From assembly GCF_037975245.1 (NCBI RefSeq), contig NC_092569.1:17713501-17777500 (forward strand): a stretch of 64,000 nt of DNA, written 5' to 3'. Positions 52,801-60,187 of this stretch are shown here, in pieces (the stretch's first letter is position 1; each line of letters opens with the position of its first letter). The notes under the pieces are model-generated. The model worked only from the letters and a program-made list of their open reading frames with translations. It had not been told where the DNA came from and did not search any database. Made by a program: the position numbers and the translations under genes. Source of the DNA: Apostichopus japonicus. Lineage: Eukaryota > Echinodermata > Holothuroidea > Aspidochirotida > Stichopodidae.

Positions 52801-55800
52801 CATTCGAAACTAGGTCAGATTACTGGCATTAGACGTTTGTTTTTGCGCGAGTCTTTACACCCTTTAAGCAGGATTCACTTTTGTTTTTGCAGATTTGTTC
52901 TGCCAATTTAGTTGCAAAAGCCTATCAAGGTCAAATATGTTAAGTTAGATCCCAGCAGGATATTCTCAGGCGGTAACTGAAGCTTAAGACAAACTGAGAA
53001 AACTTTTGAGACATGCAGATGTTCAGACAGACTGACTTCCTTCCAGAGGAAGTGAATCGCACGGCCCAATTTCTTGCATAATTTCTGGCACTATCTAAAC
53101 ATGCTTGAACATTCAGTGTGTCTTGCTATTAACTTATTTCGTATTGACATCACAGCAGTTGCTTAAAGGAACCTGAACACTCCGTTCTTGTACCACACTT
53201 TAATAAGCAGCTTTACATAAAGCTAAGTTACTTTGCAGAAGAATTGGAAGAGGCTGTTTCTTCTTAAATTTGTGAGGGCACAAGCTTATTCCAATCCAGC
53301 TAAAACTTTTTCTATTATAACCACCACAACACAACACAATCATGAAAAGCAAGGCAATGTCCGTTTTCACCCCAACTTTTAACCCCTTCACAATGATTGA
53401 GCTTAAAATGGAAAAAACAAACGATTTCAACAAAACTTTAAGATTGTGTCCTGCATCTGTTTATTGATGGTTCATTTTCAAATTGTAACTAATGTTTTAT
53501 GATTTGTAACTACATTTTAGTGGCCATACAATTGACCAATTTTAGTATAATTTTTGTGGTTGTTTACAATGGAAGGCCTATACAGTGAATGAGGGCCAAA
53601 GGTATATATTCTTCTGTGGAGTGCAATAAGGTGCTCTTATGATGCAAATATTGTAATTTTAGTATTAAAGTATATTTTCAAGTGGTTAAGGCAGTGGACT
53701 TGTGATCTAAGGATTACAGGTTCGAGTCCTGGCCAGATCATTGCATTGTGTCCTTGGGCAAGGCACTTTATCTCCATTGCCTCTCTTCACCCAGGTGTAT
53801 AAAATTGGGACTTGCGAGGTAACTTGTAAATATAGTTGTGTGCACCGGTTTGTGGCTGCACCTTATGGGAAGTCCCTCAGGGGGCACGTGGCTGTGATGC
53901 ACTGAAGTGCCACAGGAGGGATTGTTTGAATTGTGCACACTTTGGTGTGTGGGTGTGACAAGTTACCAATGACCAGGGTTAAGGACAGAGCGGCGAGACT
54001 TTATTTTAAGTTGCGCTATATAAGAACTGATAATTATTATTATTATTATGGTGTTTAATTTTTTATCTAGGGTAAGAAGTCCTGCCACACCGGTATCATG
54101 AAGACTTCTGGGTGGATCGTTCCTGTAGGATTCCTCGTCGAAAATGGTCACCTAACTATTGAAAATTGCGATGGTGCAGCAGCTGTTGGTAAGTGAGATA
54201 ATTATTCATGCTTTGCCATTTCTGTGAAATCATTTGGAATCTGTTGTGAAAAACAACTGTGGGTGGCCACACTTCGAGAAATTTGGCAGGCCGTATCCCA
54301 GAGATGAACTTAGGCCATATCCTAGAGATTTGGAAAGCCATATATTCCAGGGTAGTTTTAAGATCATATTCCATAAGTTTGGATGGGCTTATGGTAGAGA
54401 TTTGTAAAGCCATTTCCTGTAAATATGTAAGAAAATAAATCAGAAATTTAGGAGGCCATATTGCACACCGATTTGAAAGGACAAGAGACTTGGAATGCCT
54501 TATCCCAGAGATTTGAAAGGCCATATCCTAAAGATTTGGAAGGTTATATCCTAGAGAATTGTAAGGCTATACCCCAGAGATTTGGAAGGCAATATAATGG
54601 AGATCTGAAAGTTCATACCCCAGAGTTTTGAATGGCTATGTATGTATTACATTTGAAATGCCACATCCCAGAGATTTGAAATGCCACATCCCAGAGATTG
54701 GAAAGGGCATATCCCATAGATTTGAAAGGGCATATCCCATAGATTTGAAAGGGCATATCCCATAGATTTGAAAGGGCATATCCCATAGATTTGAATGGCC
54801 AATGGTTTGAAATGCCAGAGATACAGAAGGCCATATCCTATAGATTTGGAAAGCCATATCTTAGAAATTTGAAAGGATATATCATAGATTTGGTGGTAGC
54901 CCATATCTTATAGATTAAGGAGGGTATCAGGAAGTAATATAGTAAGACATCTCTGCTTAATAGGCGTTTACTACCAGTTTCACTGGCTGCTTTGTAGTAC
55001 ATTTTGGGTGACACTTTTCAATCAAGGTAAAACCCCACTCACTGGTTTTACATAATTGGAAAAACCAGGCATCATTGTATTGATAAATTTGCCCTGGTGA
55101 GATCAAAAGGGGTTTTAATAACTTAAATTTTGGTAAATCAAGGTAGTGCAGTGAAACTAATTAAATCATTATTCTAATACAATAGTTCCCACAAGCAGAA
55201 ATGTAAGAAAAATGGAGGTATTTTTTTTTGAATTGGCAAAAAAGACCATACAAATGGGTCTCAGACTCTTAGTTCAAGGTGAGAAGATATATCTCATTCT
55301 TTAAACCAATGGGAATATGGATATTGGTGGTTTATTCATAAATTTGAAAATAAAAGTTAGGAATAAATTTTCAAGCATATATTGATGGAAAGTTAAGAAA
55401 CTGGGGTTATCAAAATCTGCAGGTCATTTTTGATGTTTTATGGAAATGACATATGCAAATCATGCAAATTGAGTAACCATGTTGGTTGTTTTGAGGGTGG
55501 CTTCCCTTGATCAATACAATTTTATCCATGGCTGGTTTGAGCATATTTGAAAGCTTGCCTTTATCCTTCATCAGGTGAATATTTTGAACAGAGTTGTGCT
55601 CCTGGTGCGCTCAGCGAAAAGTACAACCCATACAGTACCAATCCGGAATCCTTGTGTGACCTCTGCGTCGGCGAAGGAGATGACAATTGTGTCCGTAATG
55701 ACCATGAACCATACTATGACTACTCTGGTGCATTCAGGTAAGATAGGTGTAAGGCAGCACCATCATGACCCGGGGGTTGAGAGCCTGGTCTTACCGTCCG

Positions 55801-58493
55801 GGCCCGGAGACTTAGGGGCCCTGGGAGCCTATTAAAACAAAAAGGATAGGTGCAGACAGCATATTGCTTTCAATAGTGACGTTGGCTTTGCTCACTTTAG
55901 GGTGCTTCATACGTCTGGGCCCGGAGACTTAGGGGCCCTGAGAGCCTATAAAAACAAAAAGGAATGGCACAGACAGCATATTGCTTTCAATAGTGACGGT
56001 GATGGTGATGATCGCTGGTTCTGCTCACTTTAAGGTTCCTCATCTAATTCTTGGCCCTTGGTTGCCCAAGTTTATTTTTATGCTGTTGGTGTAAGGTAAC
56101 AGTTCAGAGTTCTGCTGTATCATACACATATTCTCCTTACAGATTCGAACATTTAGAGTACCTTGTTTCATGCCTGAAGGGACCGCACTGTAAATTTTAA
56201 AGTACCTCTGCATGAATTTCAAACAAACACCTCATGAAACAAACAGTACATCATCACATTGGCCAACATTGCACAATCTACTACATCTCTTTATTGCCTA
56301 ACAAATTTTAAAGAACTTTCCCTTCCACCCCCCCCATTCCCCCTCCCCAAAGAAATATATAGGGTGTCTTGTAGGGCCAGCACAGCACACAATTTGTCTG
56401 GCATTGACCTGTGGAATGTACTCATTCAGTAATGTGATTCCAGGTAATTTCTTGGTTGCTCACACTTTAGACCCCACCCCCTAGTGGGGAATCTGTCTCT
56501 CCTATATGAACTGTTGATAGTACCTATGATTTGTAAGTAGCTCTAACTGGTGTCTTTAATTCTTCAGTAAGACCTCATTTTGAGGGTCCACACACAGCAG
56601 TCGTTATTTATTCTTTGTTAAGTATGTAACATCGCAACTTCAAATGTTCCCGAATAGAAATCTAATTTTAAAGCTTTGTTGCATGAAACCCTTAAACTGA
56701 AGGTTATGTTTTTCTTAAAATTCCATTTTGGAGCACGAACAATTTAAAAGCAACCTCCAACACTTTCTGTAACTAGTCTGAACTTTTGTAGCAGACGAAT
56801 CAGTGCTTTGTTGTCATTGTCACCAACGTTCAAGGCTGTTGGTTAAACCAGTTCAAATTAGGATGACAGGAATATATTTATAGCTTTTTTACTGCCCCAT
56901 TTTGCATGTCTTTTTGTGAGAATTTGGATATAAGACTGTTCTTGTTATCTGGATCAAGTCAAGAAAGATGATTTACTTCATTTTACATAATTCTTTTCTC
57001 TCTAATTTTCTCCTAATGTTGGGTTCAGATGCCTTGTGGAGGGCGCAGGAGATGTGGCATTTGTTAAGCAAGTCACAGTGGACGATAACATCAACCCGAG
57101 CAACCCCGCCGAGTGGAACGAGAATCTAAGCAAGAGCGACTACAGCTTCCTTTGCCCAGATGGCACACGTCAGCAAGACTGGACCATGGAGTGCAGCCTC
57201 GGGAAGGTCTCCTCTCATGCACTGATGACTTCAGCCGAGAAGACCCAGGGAGAAATCGAAGAAATAATAGCAGTCTTTACTGCTGGGCAGGTATGAGGAA
57301 ATAGCATCTCCATGTCAAAAACAATTTCGCCAGTAAATTCACGTATAATATTTAGTTGTCTTTGTGGCTGAAATAAATATCTCGAGAAATACTTGATAGA
57401 TATGTTATGGGCAGGTATGAAGCCCCCAAAAATACACTGCGTTATGTTTTAAATGTCTACTTTGATCAATTATTGTAGTATAAGGTGAATACATGGTAGC
57501 GGTTGGAGTGTCCACCCCACAAACATTTAGGTCCCAGGTGCAAATACTCACCAGGACACCAGATTTTCTTGACCTATTCACAAATCGCTGCTTTGCAGTG
57601 TTGCCGAGTGGAGTCTTCTATGGACTTGGTATTTCTGGTTTGTGAATTGGTGGGGTTCGGTTCTGTCCTTTCAATGGTTTTGAAACAGCAATGGCTGCAC
57701 TGTAGCGATGATGAATTGGGTGCCTCCGGTCAGATGCTGAAGTACACACTCTCCCATTGGATGGTGTCATTCAGAGGTAGCCCTGGGAGCCGGAATGGGT
57801 TCAACAATTGCATGCCTGCCTCGTAAATCCCTGAACACTCATCAGAAAGAGAAACCTTATTATATAGCCGGTGCTCATCCAAGATCATCACACCGATAGG
57901 GTTTCAAATGAGATTCTGTTGGCTTCCTAACCTTAAGGAATTACTAAGCTTAACACCACTAGTCTTTGGCGGTTGAAATCAACAGTCACAAAATTATCTG
58001 ACATGGTTAATTGGGCAGATATGGAAAGAAAGTTCTTCAATGTTACAAAATTGTTGTCTTCTTGTGAATGTGGTTGTATTGAAGTTGTGCAGATGACATG
58101 CTGGTTAACAGACACTTTGGATTCACGAAATCAAAGGAATATGTTCTTTTGTAATTGTAATTTTACTTCTAGGAAAGTGTCTATCATACTTTAAACTGGC
58201 CCTTTCTTTCATTTGTCATCTAGAACCGGTACGGTAGTGATACTGGCAATGACTTCAAGCTATTCGACTCGCAAGATTACGAGGGCAGCGACCTCCTCTT
58301 CAAAGATTCCACTAACACCCTGCAAGACGTAGGTAACAAGGACACCTACGATAAATGGCTCAGCGAAGAGTACATCAACGGACTGGAAAGCCTGGACCCA
58401 GCAACTTGTAGTGGCATGTCAAACGGCATGACTCTCTTGGTCCTGGCGGCAGTGCTGGCCATTGCCCATGCCCTCGTGGGTGGTGGAGCTTAG
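12972..58493 (+). CDS. MELTF: melanotransferrin, GPI-anchored, 14 exons, 745 aa
   Basis: Fourteen GT-AG exons join without a frame error (2238 nt): 12972-13047, 22523-22647, 36518-36638, 37666-37887, 46095-46212, 46937-47117, 48194-48277, 49610-49775, 51031-51195, 51745-51911, 54071-54188, 55575-55737, 57029-57290, 58224-58493. Residues 1-25 are a signal peptide. The two transferrin lobes are about 26-365 and 366-710. The tail ends in a ~20-residue hydrophobic stretch ([17 protein letters not shown]) after a small-residue run CSGMSNG, as expected for GPI attachment and for melanotransferrin, not serum transferrin. N-lobe iron ligands Asp84, Tyr112, Tyr216 and His285 and anion-binding Thr138/Arg142 are all present. 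In the C-lobe Asp429, Tyr457, Tyr564 and His632 are present, but the anion-binding Arg is Lys486. Length is close to the vertebrate protein (~738 aa). The family binds Fe(III) at the cell surface. Exon pattern repeats between the lobes, as expected from the ancient duplication. Confidence 0.95.
13048..17602. other. melanotransferrin intron 1, left part
   Basis: No exon seen. Very rich in TACTGTA/TACAGTA 7-mers. Two GTGACTCGCRTRAC-type motifs, at 17091 and 17269, are fragments related to the element at 18535-20466. Confidence 0.55.
17603..18397. mobile_element. TTAA-flanked MITE with internal duplication
   Basis: TTAA at 17599-17602 and 18398-18401 flank inverted ends AGCAGTATTTTGCGT / ACGCAAAATGCTGCT. 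TTAA duplications are typical of piggyBac and Kolobok elements. Inside, a block of about 230 bases occurs twice (each with ATTCAAACTAGTGGATTTGG). There is no coding capacity. Confidence 0.8.
18535..20466. mobile_element. non-coding element with GGGTCATTCC inverted ends
   Basis: Ends GGGTCATTCC (18535) and GGAATGACCC (20457-20466) are perfect 10-bp inverted repeats. An internal block of about 335 bases is duplicated (from about 19440 and 19774). The motif GTGACTCRCRTGAC occurs at 19440, 19605, 19774 and 19941, spaced 165, 169 and 167 bases. The target duplication is unclear. The first bases resemble the TGGGTCA ends of the transposon at 24205-32302. Confidence 0.65.
21802..22166 (-). mobile_element. 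tRNA-derived SINE
   Basis: Perfect 10-bp target duplications AGTATAAGCT at 21792-21801 and 22167-22176. On the minus strand a tRNA-like head at the right has A-box-like GGTGGCAGAACGGGAGAG and B box CTGGTTCAAACC. The body contains GGAGGGGACGTTAAA, and a (GATAC)n-type tail is at the left. Confidence 0.88.
22523..22647 (+). CDS. MELTF: melanotransferrin exon 2 (N-lobe start)
   Basis: After CACCTTCACAG. Encodes [13 protein letters not shown], the canonical first strand and first Cys pair of a transferrin lobe. Donor GAG|GTAAAA, phase 0. Confidence 0.95.
22769..22806. repeat. (GACA)n microsatellite
   Basis: About nine perfect ACAG units. They probably mark the 3' tail of the adjacent minus-strand LINE remnant. 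Confidence 0.95.
22807..23240 (-). pseudogene. 3' remnant of a non-LTR retrotransposon (LINE)
   Basis: The minus-strand reading 23020-23223 encodes [18 protein letters not shown] followed by [14 protein letters not shown]. These match the C-terminal end of reverse-transcriptase ORFs of CR1/Jockey-like elements, where LPSGRR and SFIPSAI.LLN are typical. The left part is the presumed 3' UTR. All upstream coding sequence is missing, so this is a 5'-truncated insertion. Family-level assignment is from memory of the motif, not a search. Confidence 0.6.
25365..28880 (-). pseudogene. spliced DDE-type transposase, broken by one stop and one frameshift
   Basis: Three exons on the minus strand: about 28880-26247, 26016-25923 and 25583-25365. 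GT-AG junctions keep the frame across both introns. The N-terminal ~200 residues are very basic ([21 protein letters not shown]). Then come Cys clusters ([15 protein letters not shown]) and three acidic motifs in the order and spacing of an RNase H-like DDE core: [21 protein letters not shown] and [12 protein letters not shown] later CFCSKC...C cluster follows. The last exons encode [20 protein letters not shown] and a domain with VRFMKQCG and YVWP. Damage: the ATG at 28880 is followed after ten codons by TAA (28848-28850), and the T5 run at 28246-28250 (A5 in the sense strand) has one base too many, shifting the frame. Total would be about 970 residues. I do not recognise the superfamily with certainty. 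Either break could be a sequencing error. Confidence 0.8.
29865..30953. mobile_element. hAT-type MITE inserted in the transposon
   Basis: Perfect 8-bp duplications TCTTAACA at 29857-29864 and 30954-30961. Ends CAGTGGCGGCGGAAC and GTTCCGCCGCGCCTG are near-perfect inverted repeats. It carries the shared 95-bp module at 30812-30906 and a second MITE inside. Confidence 0.9.
30232..30637. mobile_element. nested hAT-type MITE
   Basis: Perfect 8-bp duplications CCCTTACT at 30224-30231 and 30638-30645 flank ends TAGTGGCGG and CCGCCACTG. It contains its own copy of the shared module at 30479-30573. Confidence 0.88.
32378..32966. repeat. fold-back segment with 89-bp inverted repeats (repeated in every array unit)
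   Basis: 32378-32466 and 32878-32966 are reverse complements over 89 bases with three mismatches, beginning TAGACTGATGGATGG. The same arms recur in units 2 and 3; unit 4 keeps the left arm but has lost the right one. The segment looks like a MITE with long terminal inverted repeats that was present before the 1.08-kb duplication. Confidence 0.85.
35906..36147 (-). mobile_element. tRNA-derived SINE inside array unit 4
   Basis: Units 1-3 lack it, so the insertion is directly visible. ACAGTAT (35899-35905 and 36148-36154) is the target duplication. On the minus strand the head reads TTAGCTCAGTGGTTAATG (A box) and CCTGGTTCGAGTC (B box). The far end is a GTAT-rich tail. Confidence 0.9.
36518..36638 (+). 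CDS. MELTF: melanotransferrin exon 3 (N-lobe Asp ligand)
   Basis: Encodes [13 protein letters not shown], containing iron ligand Asp84. It lies just right of the 1.08-kb tandem array. Donor G|GTTAGT, phase 1. Confidence 0.95.
36639..37665. other. melanotransferrin intron 3
   Basis: No exon or recognised mobile element. Several TACTGTA-type 7-mers. Confidence 0.5.
37666..37887 (+). CDS. MELTF: melanotransferrin exon 4 (N-lobe Tyr and anion site)
   Basis: Encodes GYYALAVV (Tyr112 ligand) and [16 protein letters not shown] (Thr138, Arg142 carbonate site). It ends SCVPG in phase 1. Confidence 0.96.
38836..39005. repeat. 13-bp minisatellite, unit TACTAGTAAGTTA
   Basis: About a dozen imperfect units. 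Nearly every unit contains GTAAGT, an exact metazoan 5' splice-site hexamer on the transcribed strand of melanotransferrin intron 4. Confidence 0.9.
40606..40915 (+). mobile_element. tRNA-derived SINE (Ser/Leu-like head)
   Basis: GCTGTGGCCGAGTGGATAAAGGC is a class II tRNA 5' half with A box. GGTTCGATTCCC is a strong B box. GCTGTGG pairs with TCATAGC at the end of the head. About 220 bases of body follow, with a segment (AAGTTGTAATCCATAAGCCC) that recurs on the opposite strand at 49840-50010. The right end is not defined by a clear duplication. Confidence 0.7.
43407..43898. repeat. diverged ~255-bp tandem duplication with a minus-strand ORF
   Basis: 43407-43628 and 43657-43898 align along their length (shared GACACTC, TGGTGCTTTGTAC-like, CAGCTGTCCTA and AAACATTGAGTAAA blocks). 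The left copy is open on the minus strand (43260-43655, 131 codons, Ser/Lys-rich). The right copy is not open over the same span. I do not recognise the product. Confidence 0.5.
46095..46212 (+). CDS. MELTF: melanotransferrin exon 5 (N-lobe second Tyr)
   Basis: Encodes a CALC motif and YASYVGALR, containing ligand Tyr216. Donor CAG|GTATGT, phase 2. Confidence 0.94.
46937..47117 (+). CDS. MELTF: melanotransferrin exon 6
   Basis: Encodes [17 protein letters not shown] and [11 protein letters not shown], typical of the second subdomain of the N-lobe. Donor CCA|GTAAGA, phase 0. Confidence 0.95.
47250..47365. repeat. three ~48-bp tandem repeats
   Basis: CACTTCAA(A/G)CTGATATTT preceded by poly-T occurs three times in intron 6. 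Confidence 0.85.
48194..48277 (+). CDS. MELTF: melanotransferrin exon 7 (N-lobe His ligand)
   Basis: Short 84-base exon encoding SPSHAVVTS, which holds iron ligand His285. Donor GTG|GTAAGT, phase 0. Confidence 0.93.
49610..49775 (+). CDS. MELTF: melanotransferrin exon 8 (end of N-lobe)
   Basis: Encodes [20 protein letters not shown] and [13 protein letters not shown], the closing segment of the N-lobe. Phase 1. Confidence 0.95.
49840..50010 (-). mobile_element. 5'-truncated SINE copy
   Basis: On the minus strand this matches the body of the SINE at 40606-40915 (shared GGAAGCCA, GTAAGTTGTAACCCATAAGC and CACAGTTGTGGT-type blocks) but lacks the tRNA head. Confidence 0.65.
51031..51195 (+). CDS. 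MELTF: melanotransferrin exon 9 (C-lobe start)
   Basis: Encodes [13 protein letters not shown], the C-lobe counterpart of the exon 2 start. Donor GCAG|GTAAAG, phase 1. Confidence 0.93.
51745..51911 (+). CDS. MELTF: melanotransferrin exon 10 (C-lobe Asp and Tyr)
   Basis: Encodes [13 protein letters not shown] (Asp429) and SYWAVAVV (Tyr457). It combines what exons 3 and early 4 encode in the N-lobe. Phase 0. Confidence 0.95.
51912..53680. other. melanotransferrin intron 10, left part
   Basis: No exon or clear mobile element seen. Confidence 0.5.
53682..54050 (+). mobile_element. tRNA-derived SINE ending next to exon 11
   Basis: AGTGGTTAAGGCAGTGGAC (A box) and CAGGTTCGAGTCCTGG (B box) form the head, whose first bases are missing. 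The body has TGTCCTTGGGCAAGGCACTT, a block shared by many metazoan SINEs. The tail is GCGCTATATAAGAAC followed by (TTA)n. It ends about 20 bases before the exon 11 acceptor. Confidence 0.8.
54071..54188 (+). CDS. MELTF: melanotransferrin exon 11 (altered anion site)
   Basis: Encodes [16 protein letters not shown]. The position of the conserved carbonate-binding Arg is Lys486, while Thr482 is kept. A SINE ends about 20 bases before its acceptor. Confidence 0.94.
54266..54930. repeat. degenerate ~24-bp minisatellite
   Basis: Units of the type GGCATATCCCATAGATTTGA, homogeneous at 54700-54800 and decayed on both sides. It yields overlapping spurious minus-strand ORFs in several frames. Confidence 0.9.
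55575..55737 (+). CDS. MELTF: melanotransferrin exon 12 (C-lobe second Tyr)
   Basis: Encodes QSCAPGA, a CDLC motif and [10 protein letters not shown] with ligand Tyr564. Phase 2. Confidence 0.95.
55796..56005. repeat. 117-bp direct duplication in intron 12
   Basis: GGGCCCGGAGACTTAGGGGC through GCTTTCAATAGTGACG occurs from 55796 and again from 55913 with few differences. Confidence 0.85.
57029..57290 (+). CDS. MELTF: melanotransferrin exon 13 (C-lobe His)
   Basis: Encodes [25 protein letters not shown] and KVSSHALM (His632). It corresponds to exons 6 and 7 fused. Phase 0. Confidence 0.95.
58224..58493 (+). CDS. MELTF: melanotransferrin exon 14 (end of C-lobe, GPI signal)
   Basis: Encodes [20 protein letters not shown], a short small-residue region with CSGMSNG, then the hydrophobic tail and TAG. 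The likely attachment residue is among 719-723. Confidence 0.93.
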   Translation, partial: NRYGSDTGNDFKLFDSQDYEGSDLLFKDSTNTLQDVGNKDTYDKWLSEEYINGLESLDPATCSGMSNGMTLLVLAAVLAIAHALVGGGA

Positions 58494-60187
58494 AGAGAGT
58501 AGCCACAAATGCGATCCAGGAAGGATTGTCCTATATGTCGGCGTAAGATGCGCCACAAAGTTGCATCTGTCGGCGTGAGAAACGTCACAGTCTGTTTGAT
58601 CCTCCTCCGTATATCATATTTATCCATTTTTATGTTTATCTTTCTCCATTTCTTCAATTTGACTTTTTTTTTCGGGTATAATTCACATTTTGAAATTTTT
58701 ATTCCTTTTCTCCCTTTTTTTCCAACAAAGAAAAAAAATGAGATCATTCAGATTGTTTCAATTCATTCATAGTGGCAATTAGAATATTCATCCTTCCTTA
58801 ATATGTAGATAAATATTTTAGAGAGAAGTTTAATCTTCTTGGATATTAACAGTATCTTATAAATGATAGTACTAACTGACATTAATTGTTTATTCTTATT
58901 AGGTAGTATCAGAAGATGAACACATGTTGCCACTGTACTATTATACTATTTGGAAGCTGATGATGGACTCTTCTTCTTCTTCCTAAACATACCCATGACA
59001 GTCAATAACATAATAATCATTTCACACATGTGTACACTAATTTAGGGGAGGTTTCATTTCTCATTTTAAGTTTGGTTTTTTCCCCTCTGCTTTCACAAGT
59101 TTTTTTTTTTTTTTTAACTCTTATCGGAGAGAAACTTTCAGATGTGACCTTTTGACACGCGCTTCAAGAAGGAGCCTGTCTGAGGTTGGCATGGCCCTGG
59201 ACCTCAGGATGAGGTCGGTGAGATAAGCCGCCTGATGCGGTAGTTGTAGTTGAGAAATGGCAGTGTTGTAAGATCTATAAATAGGGAAGTCTAAAACTCT
59301 TACATTGACATTACATTGACAATGCTGATACCATATAAGACAAATATAAGCTTCTGTTGTGTCCCAATTTTGTTATCTTCTGAAACTTTGCCATAATTAG
59401 TCACAGGTTTAATAGGAGAAACTCTTATATGACCCTAGTCCCATAGGGATTCTAGCTAGAATCTGTTCTCCTCCTCCCTACCACCTCCAAACAGAGGGGA
59501 TAAAATGGTATTAGTCAGTGTAAGAAGCAAGTTACCACTAGAGTTGAACAAGAAAGATTACAATGAAATGATTGTGGTAATTATGCAAGTTTTATAGGAT
59601 AGAAACGTGTTTTTTAATATCCTTAGAAAGAATACAAATCGGACACAGAAATAAGGAGTGTCTCTAGTTGTAGCAAGCAGCCTTATCTACATTGGTAGTA
59701 AGGAACTTACAAAGGTTTGAAGTATTGGTAATTGTCAATTCAAAAGAGCTTCCCGTCTGCCAAGAAATTTTCAGTTTCTTTTTGTCCTTTTCTGTTTTTA
59801 ATATTTTTGTTTATGGTTTAATGTTTCAATCTTAATTTTGTTTTGTAGGTGGTTTGAATATGAATAGAAAGTAAATATTGTGATGAAATGTTCTTAAGTG
59901 TAAATTGGTATATGACAGTGATATAGTTTGAAAGTCAGAAAAATGACATTTTTTCTAATTTCAAATCCATATTAAAGGCCTTTAGTGTCTGAGATATCCG
60001 GAAACAATTTCATGATTAGGAGCCTATCATATGATAATGTGCAAACTAGAGAACAGCTCATGACATGTTAAGTATCATCCTCATCTGGTTCACATCTGGT
60101 TTACATGATGTCACCAGTTTTGACACAGGTTGATCTGATAATCGTTGTTTTCACTTGTTACTGCATATCATGTCATTATTCAATAAA
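58494..60187 (+). other. MELTF: 3' UTR of melanotransferrin
   Basis: AT-rich with poly-T runs. No earlier AATAAA is seen before 60182. I looked for an iron-responsive element (CAGTGN loop on a bulged stem): the few CAGTG sites do not sit on a paired stem. Confidence 0.55.
60182..60187 (+). terminator. MELTF: AATAAA poly(A) signal, probable end of melanotransferrin
   Basis: First canonical AATAAA after the stop codon. A second candidate follows near 60340. Confidence 0.55.

Noticed and set aside
54156-54904. Overlapping minus-strand ORFs with repeated Gly-Tyr-Ala-Leu-like segments
   Set aside because: They are frames of the 24-bp minisatellite inside melanotransferrin intron 11.
55629-55635. 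TACAGTA inside melanotransferrin exon 12 as a footprint
   Set aside because: It keeps the reading frame within a variable loop and could be chance. A 5-bp footprint would shift the frame.
58494-60187. Iron-responsive element in the melanotransferrin 3' UTR
   Set aside because: CAGTG sites near 59260 and 59920 lack paired five-base stems and a bulged C.
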